The notes under the pieces: model-generated
What the model was told of the DNA's origin: nothing
What the model saw: the letters and a program-made list of their open reading frames with translations, nothing else
Databases searched by the model: none
Origin: Akkermansia muciniphila
Lineage (GTDB): Bacteria > Verrucomicrobiota > Verrucomicrobiia > Limisphaerales > UBA9464
Assembly (NCBI GenBank): GCA_945898055.1
Contig: CAMDGV010000050.1
Span: 1 to 32,886 of the forward strand
DNA: 32,886 bases
Reading direction: 5' to 3'
Translations under genes and position numbers: made by a program
In this document: positions 24,648 through 32,606 of the stretch, in pieces
How the letters are laid out: every line of letters starts with the position of its first letter
Position numbering within the stretch: position 1 is the first letter of the stretch

Positions 24648-26723
24648 TCAGCCGATTAGTTTCAGCGCGGCCTCGGCCATGTGGGTACCGGTTAGGCCGT
24701 GTTTCTGGTATAATTGTTCGGCAAGGTAGGCGCTTTGACCAAACTCTCCCTGAATACCTAGGGTCGTAATGCAGTGAGGAATTCCCGCTTGGCTGAGGGC
24801 ATGGCTGACTTGAGCCCCCATTCCGCCGATGGATTGATGATCCTCAATGGTGACTAGGCGCCCACCGCAGCGCGCCACCGCAGCACCGATGGTTTCGACA
24901 TCAACGCGATTGATAAACGGGTTGTTGATGAGAGTCGCCGATTTCCCCTGAGCCCTGAGCAATTTACCTGCCTCGAGGCATTTGCTAAAAAGAACGCCGC
25001 ACCCGACAAGGACGACATCGGCTCCTTCCTCGATTATTTGTGCCTTACCCCAAGAGTACTGGGCTCCGGGCACCCATTCGACGGGGTAATTCTCGCGACC
25101 CACGAAGAAAAGAACGGAGTCACCCGCCCGCCCCTCGGAACGTTCCTCGGAGAGGTGTTTGATCGCGTGATGCATGAAGTAGTCCGCTTCGTTGGCGCAA
25201 CTGGGTGCGATCACAATTGTATGAGGAATCGAGCTAACTGCGGCGAAGTAGGTTGTGGCCTGATGCGAGGCTCCGTCGGCAGCATCTTGGAATCCGACAT
25301 GAGAGAACATAGCGATAACCGGAGCCTGAGAGAGGGCGGCCATCGTCAGAGGCAGATTGCCCTTGGTGACCCCGAATTGACCGAAGGTATCGACAATAGG
25401 AATGAAACCAATTTTGGAGAGTCCGGAAGCGACACTGATCATATTGGATTCAGCGATACCGACTTCGACAAAGTGACCGGTCGCCTTTTGGAAGGTACTA
25501 ATGCCGGTAGAGCCTTGAACGTCGGAACTGACTGAGTAGACAGGATACCCTTCCTTGGCGGCACGGATGGCCCCAGCGGCTAGGCCTGCTTGGACCTTAT
25601 CTTTTTTGACTGAAGGGGTATTGGGCAGGGGATGAGCGGCGGCTGCGGCCGCTTTCGCTTTTTTGCTGGCTTCGGCACTCTCCCAATCGTTTCGAAGTCC
25701 TTGGCCCCAGTGGAGTAAATCCGCAGGAACCGTGTCGTTTTTGTAAATCTCGGTCAGCCACTCGATAATTTTTTCACCATTGAGAAGTGGGAAACCATGA
25801 CCACCGGCCGCGTTCTCTTCAGTCGCCTTGATTCCGTAGCCTTTGATGGTCTTAAGCCAGAGGCAAACTGGCTTTAAAGGAGTACTCTTGGCGTCTGCTA
25901 CCGCTTTTTCTACCGCCAGATAGACCGCTTGAAGATCGTGGCCGTTGGCGATTTTTCGGACGTCCCATCCGAGGTGACTCAAGGCTTCAAAGGACGGTTG
26001 CATCGAAAATGAATCCTGAGTGATGCGACCCGATAGTTTGGTATCATTGTCGGAAACAATCATGACAAACGGATTCACCCGACCCTTGGCGGCGAGACCA
26101 GGAATGGCGGCAAACCCTTCCTTAGCCTCTCCTTCCATCGAGGCGCCATCCGACACCACTAAAAGGGTGACCCGATCCGAACCGGAGAGTCGATCACCCA
26201 TAGCTAGGCCTTGGGCTTGGCCAACCGAGGAACCCAGAGGGCCATTCGAGAGAAGGACACCTTCGGGATTGAGATGGGATTCTCCATGCCCGGTCAGTTT
26301 CGATTCGATCGATCGAAATTTCATCAGGTCGGCAAAGGAGAGTCCGTCGAAACCATAGTTGCCGCGCAGCGCGTAGATTCCGTTTTCTGCGTGGCCAGCG
26401 TCATTGACGAAATGAAAGGCTTCAAACCAAGGGCGACCTTGGGTGGCGAACATTAGACCGTGAATCGCGGCATTGACCTCAGCGAAGGCGGCGGGACCAC
26501 CCCAATGGCAGGCCGCCCCTCCGAGAACGGCATGGACGTCCATTAGTGCGACGAGCGCCCGAGTTGCCCGAGGGTCGGCGAGGGTTATCGGTTGGCCGAG
26601 ATTATCACGGACAGTGACACTGTGTCTGGGCGCTCCCGGAGTGGAAGCCAGACGTGATTTTATTTTTTGAGGTGTCAGTGGCGGGAGTGCGACTTGAGCA
26701 ACGACTGACGTATCTACGGCCAT
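24648..26723 (-). CDS. tkt: Transketolase (divergent)
   Basis: Thiamine-diphosphate enzyme moving two-carbon units in the pentose phosphate pathway. 691 residues, with the usual order of PP, Pyr and C-terminal domains. Family landmarks are FVNDAGHAENGIYAL (usual FvlS.GH), KLTGHGESHLNPEG (usual GHPE), NGPLGSSVGQAQGLAMG (usual GPLGQG), a ThDP motif SDGASMEGE at 191-199 in place of GDG, and the later SDND at 224-227. The Pyr domain keeps the catalytic Glu in GIAESNM. An Ala-rich linker (about residues 355-380) separates the first two domains. The substitutions point to a divergent subfamily, but the core residues remain, so activity is likely. It lies 133 bp downstream of the ROK gene on the same strand. 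Confidence 0.88.
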   Translation of the reverse strand: MAVDTSVVAQVALPPLTPQKIKSRLASTPGAPRHSVTVRDNLGQPITLADPRATRALVALMDVHAVLGGAACHWGGPAAFAEVNAAIHGLMFATQGRPWFEAFHFVNDAGHAENGIYALRGNYGFDGLSFADLMKFRSIESKLTGHGESHLNPEGVLLSNGPLGSSVGQAQGLAMGDRLSGSDRVTLLVVSDGASMEGEAKEGFAAIPGLAAKGRVNPFVMIVSDNDTKLSGRITQDSFSMQPSFEALSHLGWDVRKIANGHDLQAVYLAVEKAVADAKSTPLKPVCLWLKTIKGYGIKATEENAAGGHGFPLLNGEKIIEWLTEIYKNDTVPADLLHWGQGLRNDWESAEASKKAKAAAAAAHPLPNTPSVKKDKVQAGLAAGAIRAAKEGYPVYSVSSDVQGSTGISTFQKATGHFVEVGIAESNMISVASGLSKIGFIPIVDTFGQFGVTKGNLPLTMAALSQAPVIAMFSHVGFQDAADGASHQATTYFAAVSSIPHTIVIAPSCANEADYFMHHAIKHLSEERSEGRAGDSVLFFVGRENYPVEWVPGAQYSWGKAQIIEEGADVVLVGCGVLFSKCLEAGKLLRAQGKSATLINNPFINRVDVETIGAAVARCGGRLVTIEDHQSIGGMGAQVSHALSQAGIPHCITTLGIQGEFGQSAYLAEQLYQKHGLTGTHMAEAALKLIG

Positions 26724-26856
26724 AAAGGTGGAACGGTTTGATTCGGTTTCTGAGATCCGCTGGATCGGGTGGAGAGGCTATTGATCCGATGATAAATAGG
26801 AAGGCGGTTTTTTTAGAGGAGTCGCCGGGCCGAGAATAATTGGGGTTGAAATATCA

Positions 26857-28242
26857 TCAGTGACAGCGGGCTAAACTCGCAGCGGCGATGGCTTGGCCGT
26901 GGCGTTTGTCCTTTTCATTTGGAATGTGAAAACGGATCTGCGCTGCGAGTTCTGGAAACTCTGTTTCGAGGACCGATTCCGCGTTTCGAAGAATAATATC
27001 ACCCCCGAGACCGCTGGTGACCCGACCGAGGATCAGTAGGTGGCGGAAATCATAAAAATCAGCCCAATGAGCGACGGCATAACCGAAGCAAACGCCAATG
27101 GTTTCGTAGAGGCGTTGGGCTCGAGAATCTCCCTCGGCTAGGAGGCTTTGGACCCGCTTGAGTTTTTCAGGAAGCGGCAAGGCTGGGTCTAGGTCAAGGC
27201 CAGCCGCAGGGATGAGACGCCCGACGCCTTGTTGGCTAAAGAACTGAACGCCACAACCAAGATCGCCGCCCCATTCATCGCGTGGGCCATTGGGCCGGTA
27301 ATCGATCGGCGCAAAGGCAAGTTCATTGAGCCAGTCGGTCGTATGCCCTTCGCTGTTCACAAATCCCGCGGCCGTGCTGGTTCCCATCGAGACTCCGAGA
27401 ACAGAGTTCACTCCCAGCGACATCGAAGCGGCGAGGGCGGTAACCTCGCCGTCGTTGAGCACTTCGAAAGGGATTCCTTTCCATTGATGTTTTAAATTAA
27501 GAAAGAGGTCGCGGATATGAGCATCGAAATCAGATTTGGAGACGCCTCGGAAGAGCGATGACACCTTCACTTGATTTTGCAGGAAAATGCCAGCAGCGCT
27601 GCCACCAATGGCATCAACACGAGGGAGATGAGCAGAGGCTCGGGTCAGGGAATCTTGAATTCCAGAAAGATGATAATTGGGATTGGTCTGAAAGTAGGGG
27701 TCCCAAACAATTTCTTCGCTAAAGAGGACGATGCCATTTTGCACTGCAGCAACCTTGCGATCGGAGCCTCCTAGATCAAACCCGATGCGGCATCCATCAA
27801 GATGACGGCCCAAGGGGGTGGAGGTGGCCTGAGGAGGAGGCAGGCAATCGGTATGAATGATTTCTAGGGGACTTCCGTAGATTCGTTCAGCGATGATCTC
27901 TGAGTCAAACCGGCCCGTCGCGGTAGCGCGGTAGTGTTGAGCGAGGGAATGGGCGAGATGTTTGGGCCCGACAAACCAGATGCGTCGTCCACCCCAAGCC
28001 CAGAGAAGAAATTTGGCCAGACGCTCCAAAAAGAAGGGGTTAGCGGCTTCTGCATAGGGGTGGGATTCCGCCAACACCGCGGTGGAATGGTGGAAGACCG
28101 AACCATCCGACTGTTCGAGAGCCAAGTGGATTGGGACAGTGGCAAGTCGAGCGAAAGCGCGTCGAGCAAGAATAGCCGGACGGAATCCAGGATCGAGTGG
28201 GGGTACTTTTTTGGGAACTGGAAGTAACGTGTCCGGAATCAT
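26857..28242 (-). CDS. ROK family protein / sugar kinase-like with long N-terminal extension
   Basis: The ROK/actin-ATPase core begins with IGFDLGGSDRKVAAV at about residue 153 and continues with GGSAAGIF, LNDGEVTALAASM, GVSMGTSTAAGFVN and a C-terminal LLILGRVTSGLGGD. ROK kinases phosphorylate glucose or amino sugars. The CxCGxxGC zinc motif of most ROK kinases is not visible; the corresponding part reads DEWGGDLGCGVQFF. About 150 residues precede the core, including AILARRAFARLATVPI and LAKFLLWAWGGRRIWFVGP; they do not look like the HTH of NagC-type repressors and I do not recognise them. ATG 28242 is preferred over a TTG at 28278. Same strand as and upstream of transketolase, consistent with sugar metabolism. 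Confidence 0.75.
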   Translation of the reverse strand: MIPDTLLPVPKKVPPLDPGFRPAILARRAFARLATVPIHLALEQSDGSVFHHSTAVLAESHPYAEAANPFFLERLAKFLLWAWGGRRIWFVGPKHLAHSLAQHYRATATGRFDSEIIAERIYGSPLEIIHTDCLPPPQATSTPLGRHLDGCRIGFDLGGSDRKVAAVQNGIVLFSEEIVWDPYFQTNPNYHLSGIQDSLTRASAHLPRVDAIGGSAAGIFLQNQVKVSSLFRGVSKSDFDAHIRDLFLNLKHQWKGIPFEVLNDGEVTALAASMSLGVNSVLGVSMGTSTAAGFVNSEGHTTDWLNELAFAPIDYRPNGPRDEWGGDLGCGVQFFSQQGVGRLIPAAGLDLDPALPLPEKLKRVQSLLAEGDSRAQRLYETIGVCFGYAVAHWADFYDFRHLLILGRVTSGLGGDIILRNAESVLETEFPELAAQIRFHIPNEKDKRHGQAIAAASLARCH

Positions 28243-28446
28243 TTTCTGAGCCTGCCGAAATCTCGGATTGGAGCGCAAGGCTGGTGTGCAGCCTCGGGGT
28301 TTAGCCTGTTCAAAGTGGACGACGGAGAAGAAGCTTGTTCTGGTTCGATTCGATCGCTGGCACTGAAATCTGCTGAAATGAAGAAACCCTTTCGAAAATG
28401 CCCACTGAGGGAATTTCTAAGATTGGTAAAGGATCTGACGGGATGG

Positions 28447-29631
28447 ATGAATGAAAGGAGGAGTGGACGACCTTTTTTTTGGTCCGCAGTTTTTCTGCTC
28501 TGTTTACCGATCCGGGCTCATGTATCGAGTGCGGGCTTTCTGTCGTTTGCGGTAACGAATGAACTGATGTGGGCCGAGATCCAAGTAGCCATTCGCGATG
28601 TAGACGATCTGATGGCTCTGGACGGCAATGGAGATGGATTTGTGGTGTGGTCGGAGGTTGAGGCCCGTAAAAAGGACATTTTTGAGTATTTATTTAAGCG
28701 AATCCAGATTGAAACCAAGGACGGACCGTGGATTTCAGGCGATGGAGATTTAAAGTCTGAACGTCGATCGGAGGGTGGGTATGCAGTGATGACCGTAAAG
28801 GGACCGAGGCCCTCCCAAGGCCTGCTCTCCGTTGATTACACGGTCTTTGCTGAACGAGATCCGCAGCATCGAGTTCTAGTGAAGTTTACCGATGAGATCA
28901 GCGTTCAGACGGCTATTCTGGGGACAACGGTTTCGAGAGCTCACTTTGTGGTTGGAGGCGGTCGATCATCGGGGCGGTTTGGAGACTTTGTTCGGGAAGG
29001 CGTTTACCATATTTGGACAGGGTACGATCATCTCGCATTCCTTATTGCTCTCCTTCTGCCCGCCGTGGTCCGGCGTACTTCCGACGGTTGGATTCCTGCC
29101 GTTGGATTTAAGGAAGTTTTTAATCGAGTTCTTCGGATTGTAACCGCTTTCACGGTGGCACATTCCTTGACCTTGGTAGCGGCTGGAATGGGGCTTGTTT
29201 CGTTGCCATCGCGGTGGGTGGAAACCGCGATTGCCGCGAGTATTTTGGCCGCTGTATTTTTGAGCGGATGGCCCAAAGGAAGAGAGTGCGCCGAAGACAC
29301 TATATTCCGAAAAGTTCGAGCTACCTTTGTGAGATACCCGGCCGTGCTGACTTTTGGGTTTGGCTTAATTCACGGATTTGGATTTGCGTCCGTTCTAGGA
29401 GAATTTGGATTGAAACAAGGAACACTTGCTGTGCCATTGCTAGGGTTCAACCTCGGGGTAGAAATGGGCCAGATCGCCGGTGTCGTAGTGCTTCTGCCAG
29501 GAGCCTACCTCCTTCGTCAGACCCGTTTTTATCGAGAGATCTTTTTGCCAGTGGGCTTGGCTAGCTTAGCACTTTTGGCGGTCGCTTGGATGGTTGACCG
29601 AGTTATGGGATTTCAATCCATGCCGTTTTAG
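28447..29631 (+). CDS. HupE/UreJ-like membrane protein with an extracytoplasmic EF-hand
   Basis: ATG 28447 gives a clean signal peptide (MNERRSG.. then WSAVFLLCLPIRAHVS); longer starts (GTG 28315, ATG 28378) are possible. The N-terminal soluble domain (about residues 25-175) contains a complete EF-hand calcium loop DGNGDGFVVWSE at 59-70. From about 190 the protein is a HupE/UreJ_2-type membrane domain: HIWTGYDHLAFLIALLLP, VTAFTVAHSLTLVAAGMG, WVETAIAASILAAVF, FGFGLIHGFGFASVLGEFG, LLGFNLGVEMGQIAGVV, with about six to seven helices. HupE and UreJ are nickel transporters; His and Asp in the first and third helices (YDH, HS, IHGFGFA) are conserved here. No hydrogenase or urease genes are near, so the substrate is open. 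Confidence 0.82.
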   Translation: MNERRSGRPFFWSAVFLLCLPIRAHVSSAGFLSFAVTNELMWAEIQVAIRDVDDLMALDGNGDGFVVWSEVEARKKDIFEYLFKRIQIETKDGPWISGDGDLKSERRSEGGYAVMTVKGPRPSQGLLSVDYTVFAERDPQHRVLVKFTDEISVQTAILGTTVSRAHFVVGGGRSSGRFGDFVREGVYHIWTGYDHLAFLIALLLPAVVRRTSDGWIPAVGFKEVFNRVLRIVTAFTVAHSLTLVAAGMGLVSLPSRWVETAIAASILAAVFLSGWPKGRECAEDTIFRKVRATFVRYPAVLTFGFGLIHGFGFASVLGEFGLKQGTLAVPLLGFNLGVEMGQIAGVVVLLPGAYLLRQTRFYREIFLPVGLASLALLAVAWMVDRVMGFQSMPF

Positions 29632-29665
29632 GTTTCTGCTTGGTTTTTGTTCGTCTGAGGCACGG

Positions 29666-29935
29666 TCATCGAGAGGTGAATTTGGCGGCAATTTCTAAAG
29701 CGACGAGGAAGCTCAACGGGAGGCAAATGACGGAAGTGAGGATTCCGACCACTGCGAGCTTCTCAGTGCGAGGATTGTTTGAGCGCCGTCGGTTCAGTAC
29801 AATAGCAATTGATCCTAAGAAGGCACCGGCTAGGCAGCCTATTCCGCAGCTGAAAGGGCCTGAAATGGCGCAAAAGATAGAAGCTTTAGCCAGACTCGAT
29901 TCTGAGTGAGTGGGAGGTGGGAGAGGGGACTCCAT
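29666..29935 (-). CDS. Small DUF4190-like membrane protein
   Basis: 89 residues from ATG 29935 (TTG 29947 is the longer option). A Pro/Ser-rich N-terminus is followed by two membrane helices, ASIFCAISGPFSCGIGCLAG and LAVVGILTSVICLPLSFLVA, separated by a basic loop LNRRRSNNPRTEK. This two-helix layout with a Gly-rich first helix is typical of DUF4190-type proteins, whose function is unknown. It starts 15 bp after the stop of the TPR gene on the same strand, so the two are likely co-transcribed. Confidence 0.7.
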   Translation of the reverse strand: MESPLPPPTHSESSLAKASIFCAISGPFSCGIGCLAGAFLGSIAIVLNRRRSNNPRTEKLAVVGILTSVICLPLSFLVALEIAAKFTSR

Positions 29936-29950
29936 TCGGAGACGCAAGGC

Positions 29951-31687
29951 TTAGCGCAACAGAGGGACCCAAGTCCCGAAGTATTCCCGCTCCGAGGTCA
30001 AAAGCGCACCGGTAGGAATGAGGGACGCGATGCGTCGGGATGCCTCCCGTTGGTTATTTGCCCCGAGTGAAGCAGAGTAAAGGGCGCGCCAGCGGGGTGG
30101 CATTGTTTCCCAAGGTAGGGCCATCCGTTCGAGCGAAGCGAGGGATTCGGCAACAGTGCCGCTCCTCAATTGCCCAAGTGCTCGAAGTAATTGAACTCGG
30201 GGCGTCGACTTCATCGGTTCGGGAAATTTTTCTATTTCGGTAACCGTGGACACTATCTGCTCACCAAGAATGAGGTGGAGGTAAATAAGTTCTAATTTGA
30301 TCCCGATATCATCTGGAACAATCGTTAGAAAGCGTCGATAGGCAGTGCTGATGATGCGTTGGTCTCGAGTTCCCTCAGCTGCGCGAATAAAACTGACGGC
30401 TGTTTCAAAACGGTCAAAGGGGCGGTTCAGTAGTTTCTCCCAAGCAGGAAACGCCGTGTCCCACAGTTGGACACTCGAGGCAGCGGTCGCCAGTCGTTGG
30501 AGATCGGCAGAATTAGTCGCGAAGAGCAGCGATTGGGTCCAATGCTTTTTTGCCTCGGTGATCTTCCCCGCCCTAAAGGCCAGATCTCCTTGGAAGAGCG
30601 TGCGGTCGAAGCGAGTGAGAGGGGCCTCGGGTTTGCTAATTAGAGATCGGACCGTTTCTAAATCTCCTGTATCCGAGAGAGCTTGTAGACGAAGTTTAAA
30701 AAGTGGGGCATTGCTCCCGGTGTCTTTTTCGGAAAGTTGGTTGGCCAACCAGCGGCCTTCGCCGAATGCAAGCAGCCAAGTTGCGGTTTTTAAGTAAGCG
30801 GTCGACGTCGGATTTAAGTCCATTGAAGCTTGAATCTTTGGGATCCAGAGCGAGAGGGAATTGGTGTTCGCTTGAAATGAAAATTTGGCAGCAATCAGAA
30901 GGTGATCAGCGCTCAGGGTAGGTCGATTGGTAATGCTAAAAACAATCTGATTCAATTCATCTTTGGTCAGCTCAGAGACGGTCTCAAGTGCCCGCCAAGA
31001 GTTGGTCTGATTCTCCCCTGACGTTGTGGCTAAATGGAAGAGGAGTTGTTGTCCGCGAAGTCGGTTTGAAGACGAACTTGGGTCGCCACTGAGAAGTGAA
31101 CCGGTGATCAACTGGGAGAGTGTCGACTCCGGGTTGACAGCGAGTAATTCACCGGCCGCTTCGAGGGTTTTTTGTTGATTGCCGATCCGACGGAAGAAAT
31201 CCACAGACAGGCCGAGGACGTTTGTATCCTTGGGAGTCTGGGCGTAGAGGGTTCGAAGATCGGTTCCAGCGATCGCGAGTTGCCCAGTGGCGAGTGCGAT
31301 TCTGGCTCTATTGAGTCGATCCTTATCGGTAAACGCACCCTTTTGTTCTAAACGATTCCAGTAGGTGATAGCCTCTGGGTTATTAAGCAGAGAGAAGGTC
31401 TCGGCCACCATACGGAGAACATAGTTATCGTCAGGAGCGAGGATGATAGCTAGACGAAGTTTCCCAACCGCGTTGGTAACATCAAGAGTTTGAAATCTCT
31501 CTTTAGCCTGATTGATGAGGCTACGCGCCCTCCAAGCCTTGCTTGCCCGGTAGGCGAAGGGCGCTCCGATTCCGAGAGAGATGAGTAGAACTATGATTAC
31601 CGAGACCCAGACCCAAACCTTTTGGTCGGGTCTGTCGTCTAACTCATCTGAATCATCGTCTTCATTTGGAGCGGCAGAGTTAGGCAT
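29951..31687 (-). CDS. Membrane-anchored TPR-repeat protein
   Basis: 578 residues. An acidic cytoplasmic N-terminus (EDDDSDELDD, residues 9-18), one membrane helix (about residues 24-46, VWVWVSVIIVLLISLGIGAP), then a long helical-repeat domain on the outside with TPR-like units, e.g. NAVGKLRLAIILAPDDNYVL, KTLEAAGELLAVNPESTL, DLAFRAGKITEAKKHWTQSL and ESLASLERMALPW. No catalytic motif. Such proteins usually act as scaffolds for envelope complexes; the partner is unknown. It heads a probable two-gene unit with the small membrane protein downstream. Confidence 0.8.
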   Translation of the reverse strand: MPNSAAPNEDDDSDELDDRPDQKVWVWVSVIIVLLISLGIGAPFAYRASKAWRARSLINQAKERFQTLDVTNAVGKLRLAIILAPDDNYVLRMVAETFSLLNNPEAITYWNRLEQKGAFTDKDRLNRARIALATGQLAIAGTDLRTLYAQTPKDTNVLGLSVDFFRRIGNQQKTLEAAGELLAVNPESTLSQLITGSLLSGDPSSSSNRLRGQQLLFHLATTSGENQTNSWRALETVSELTKDELNQIVFSITNRPTLSADHLLIAAKFSFQANTNSLSLWIPKIQASMDLNPTSTAYLKTATWLLAFGEGRWLANQLSEKDTGSNAPLFKLRLQALSDTGDLETVRSLISKPEAPLTRFDRTLFQGDLAFRAGKITEAKKHWTQSLLFATNSADLQRLATAASSVQLWDTAFPAWEKLLNRPFDRFETAVSFIRAAEGTRDQRIISTAYRRFLTIVPDDIGIKLELIYLHLILGEQIVSTVTEIEKFPEPMKSTPRVQLLRALGQLRSGTVAESLASLERMALPWETMPPRWRALYSASLGANNQREASRRIASLIPTGALLTSEREYFGTWVPLLR

Positions 31688-31731
31688 ATTTTAAAGAGAA
31701 CAATACCCGATTGAAAAATAGGCGTCGGGGT

Positions 31732-32012
31732 AAAGAAGTTCAGCCAACTCAGGCCTTTGCAGTACGCCGCTTGAGCCAAGTAAATCCGAGGAGGGTCGAC
31801 ATAAAAACTCCAGCGGCGAGGGTCTCAGGTTCGGGAATAATACCGAGGTCGGTTAATGAAACATTATCCAGCACGACGTTAGCTTGCGACCCCTGGACTG
31901 AAGAGAGGGCAGACCAGTAAAAGTCAGCACCGGTAACAGTCGCGGCGGGAATCCAATCGATAGTGTACTGTACCCAAGGGACGGTCGACTCTGCGGTATC
32001 AGACCAATTCTG
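31732..32012. repeat. Tandem duplication, first copy (3' part of PEP-CTERM gene)
   Basis: 31732-32011 matches 32607-32886 at an offset of 875 bp with about 8 mismatches in 280 bases and no gap (roughly 97% identity by eye). The match starts just outside the coding region and runs to the window edge, so the full unit is probably about 875 bp and spans the whole gene. Confidence 0.92.
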
Positions 32013-32594
32013 ATTTCTAGTCAGAGTTACGTACTGACTCGTTCCGGGCGGACTGGATAGTGGGTTAATTTCGAATCCTATCTTGGCTCCACTTGCTGCG
32101 GAATTAGCATCGGCAGCATAGAAAGAGAAGCGATAGGTGTTGCCGGCGGTGAAATTAAGGCCGGTCCCGTATCGAAGACAGGAATTGCCACCGACAGCCG
32201 CGGAAGTCGTGCTTAAATAGAGGTATTTGGCTCCATATTGAGCCATCACTGGGCTGTCACCATCAGATACCCAGCGGTCAACGTCTCCGTTGGCCCCAGA
32301 AGCGAAGCTCCAATTATCGATTGACCAACCCGTTGTGACTCCAGTGGTGGAGGCCCCCGTATTATTTGCCCCATTTGCAGTCTGCCCAGCGAAGGCTGAC
32401 GACGACGTCCCAAAAGTGCCCGATTCAAAACTGCCGTTTGAGAACAAATTTTGAGGGGGGGTGAGGATTATGGGGGTTGTGGGTCCTAGTGAGGTGAAAC
32501 CCCTTTGAGCGTGGAGGCTTTGCCCTTGGGCCCAAATTGCACCCATTACGAAAGAGAGATAGGCCTTCGCCGAGGCTTTGGAGGATTTCTTCAT
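31749..32594 (-). CDS. PEP-CTERM sorting domain protein (copy 1)
   Basis: 281 residues. A signal peptide (MKKSSKASAKAYLSFVMGAI, cleavage near AQG) is followed by a carbohydrate-binding-like beta domain: NLFSNGSFESGTFG, WSIDNWSFASG, YGAKYLYLSTTSA, CLRYGTGLNFTAGNTYRFSF and NVVLDNVSLTDLG. This NGSFE...L.L..G.tY...F...DNV layout is typical of DUF642/CBM-like exported proteins. The C-terminus is IPEPETLAAGVFMSTLLGF then WLKRRTAKA, the PEP-CTERM signal for exosortase processing. Its start codon is 29 bp from the stop of a near-identical second copy lying upstream in the direction of transcription. Confidence 0.9.
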   Translation of the reverse strand: MKKSSKASAKAYLSFVMGAIWAQGQSLHAQRGFTSLGPTTPIILTPPQNLFSNGSFESGTFGTSSSAFAGQTANGANNTGASTTGVTTGWSIDNWSFASGANGDVDRWVSDGDSPVMAQYGAKYLYLSTTSAAVGGNSCLRYGTGLNFTAGNTYRFSFYAADANSAASGAKIGFEINPLSSPPGTSQYVTLTRNQNWSDTAESTVPWVQYTIDWIPAATVTGADFYWSALSSVQGSQANVVLDNVSLTDLGIIPEPETLAAGVFMSTLLGFTWLKRRTAKA

Positions 32595-32606
32595 TAACAG
32601 TCTGGG

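Noticed and set aside
25038-25535. 165-codon plus-strand frame
   Set aside because: Lies entirely antisense within transketolase.
30345-30797. 150-codon plus-strand frame
   Set aside because: Lies entirely antisense within the large TPR protein gene.
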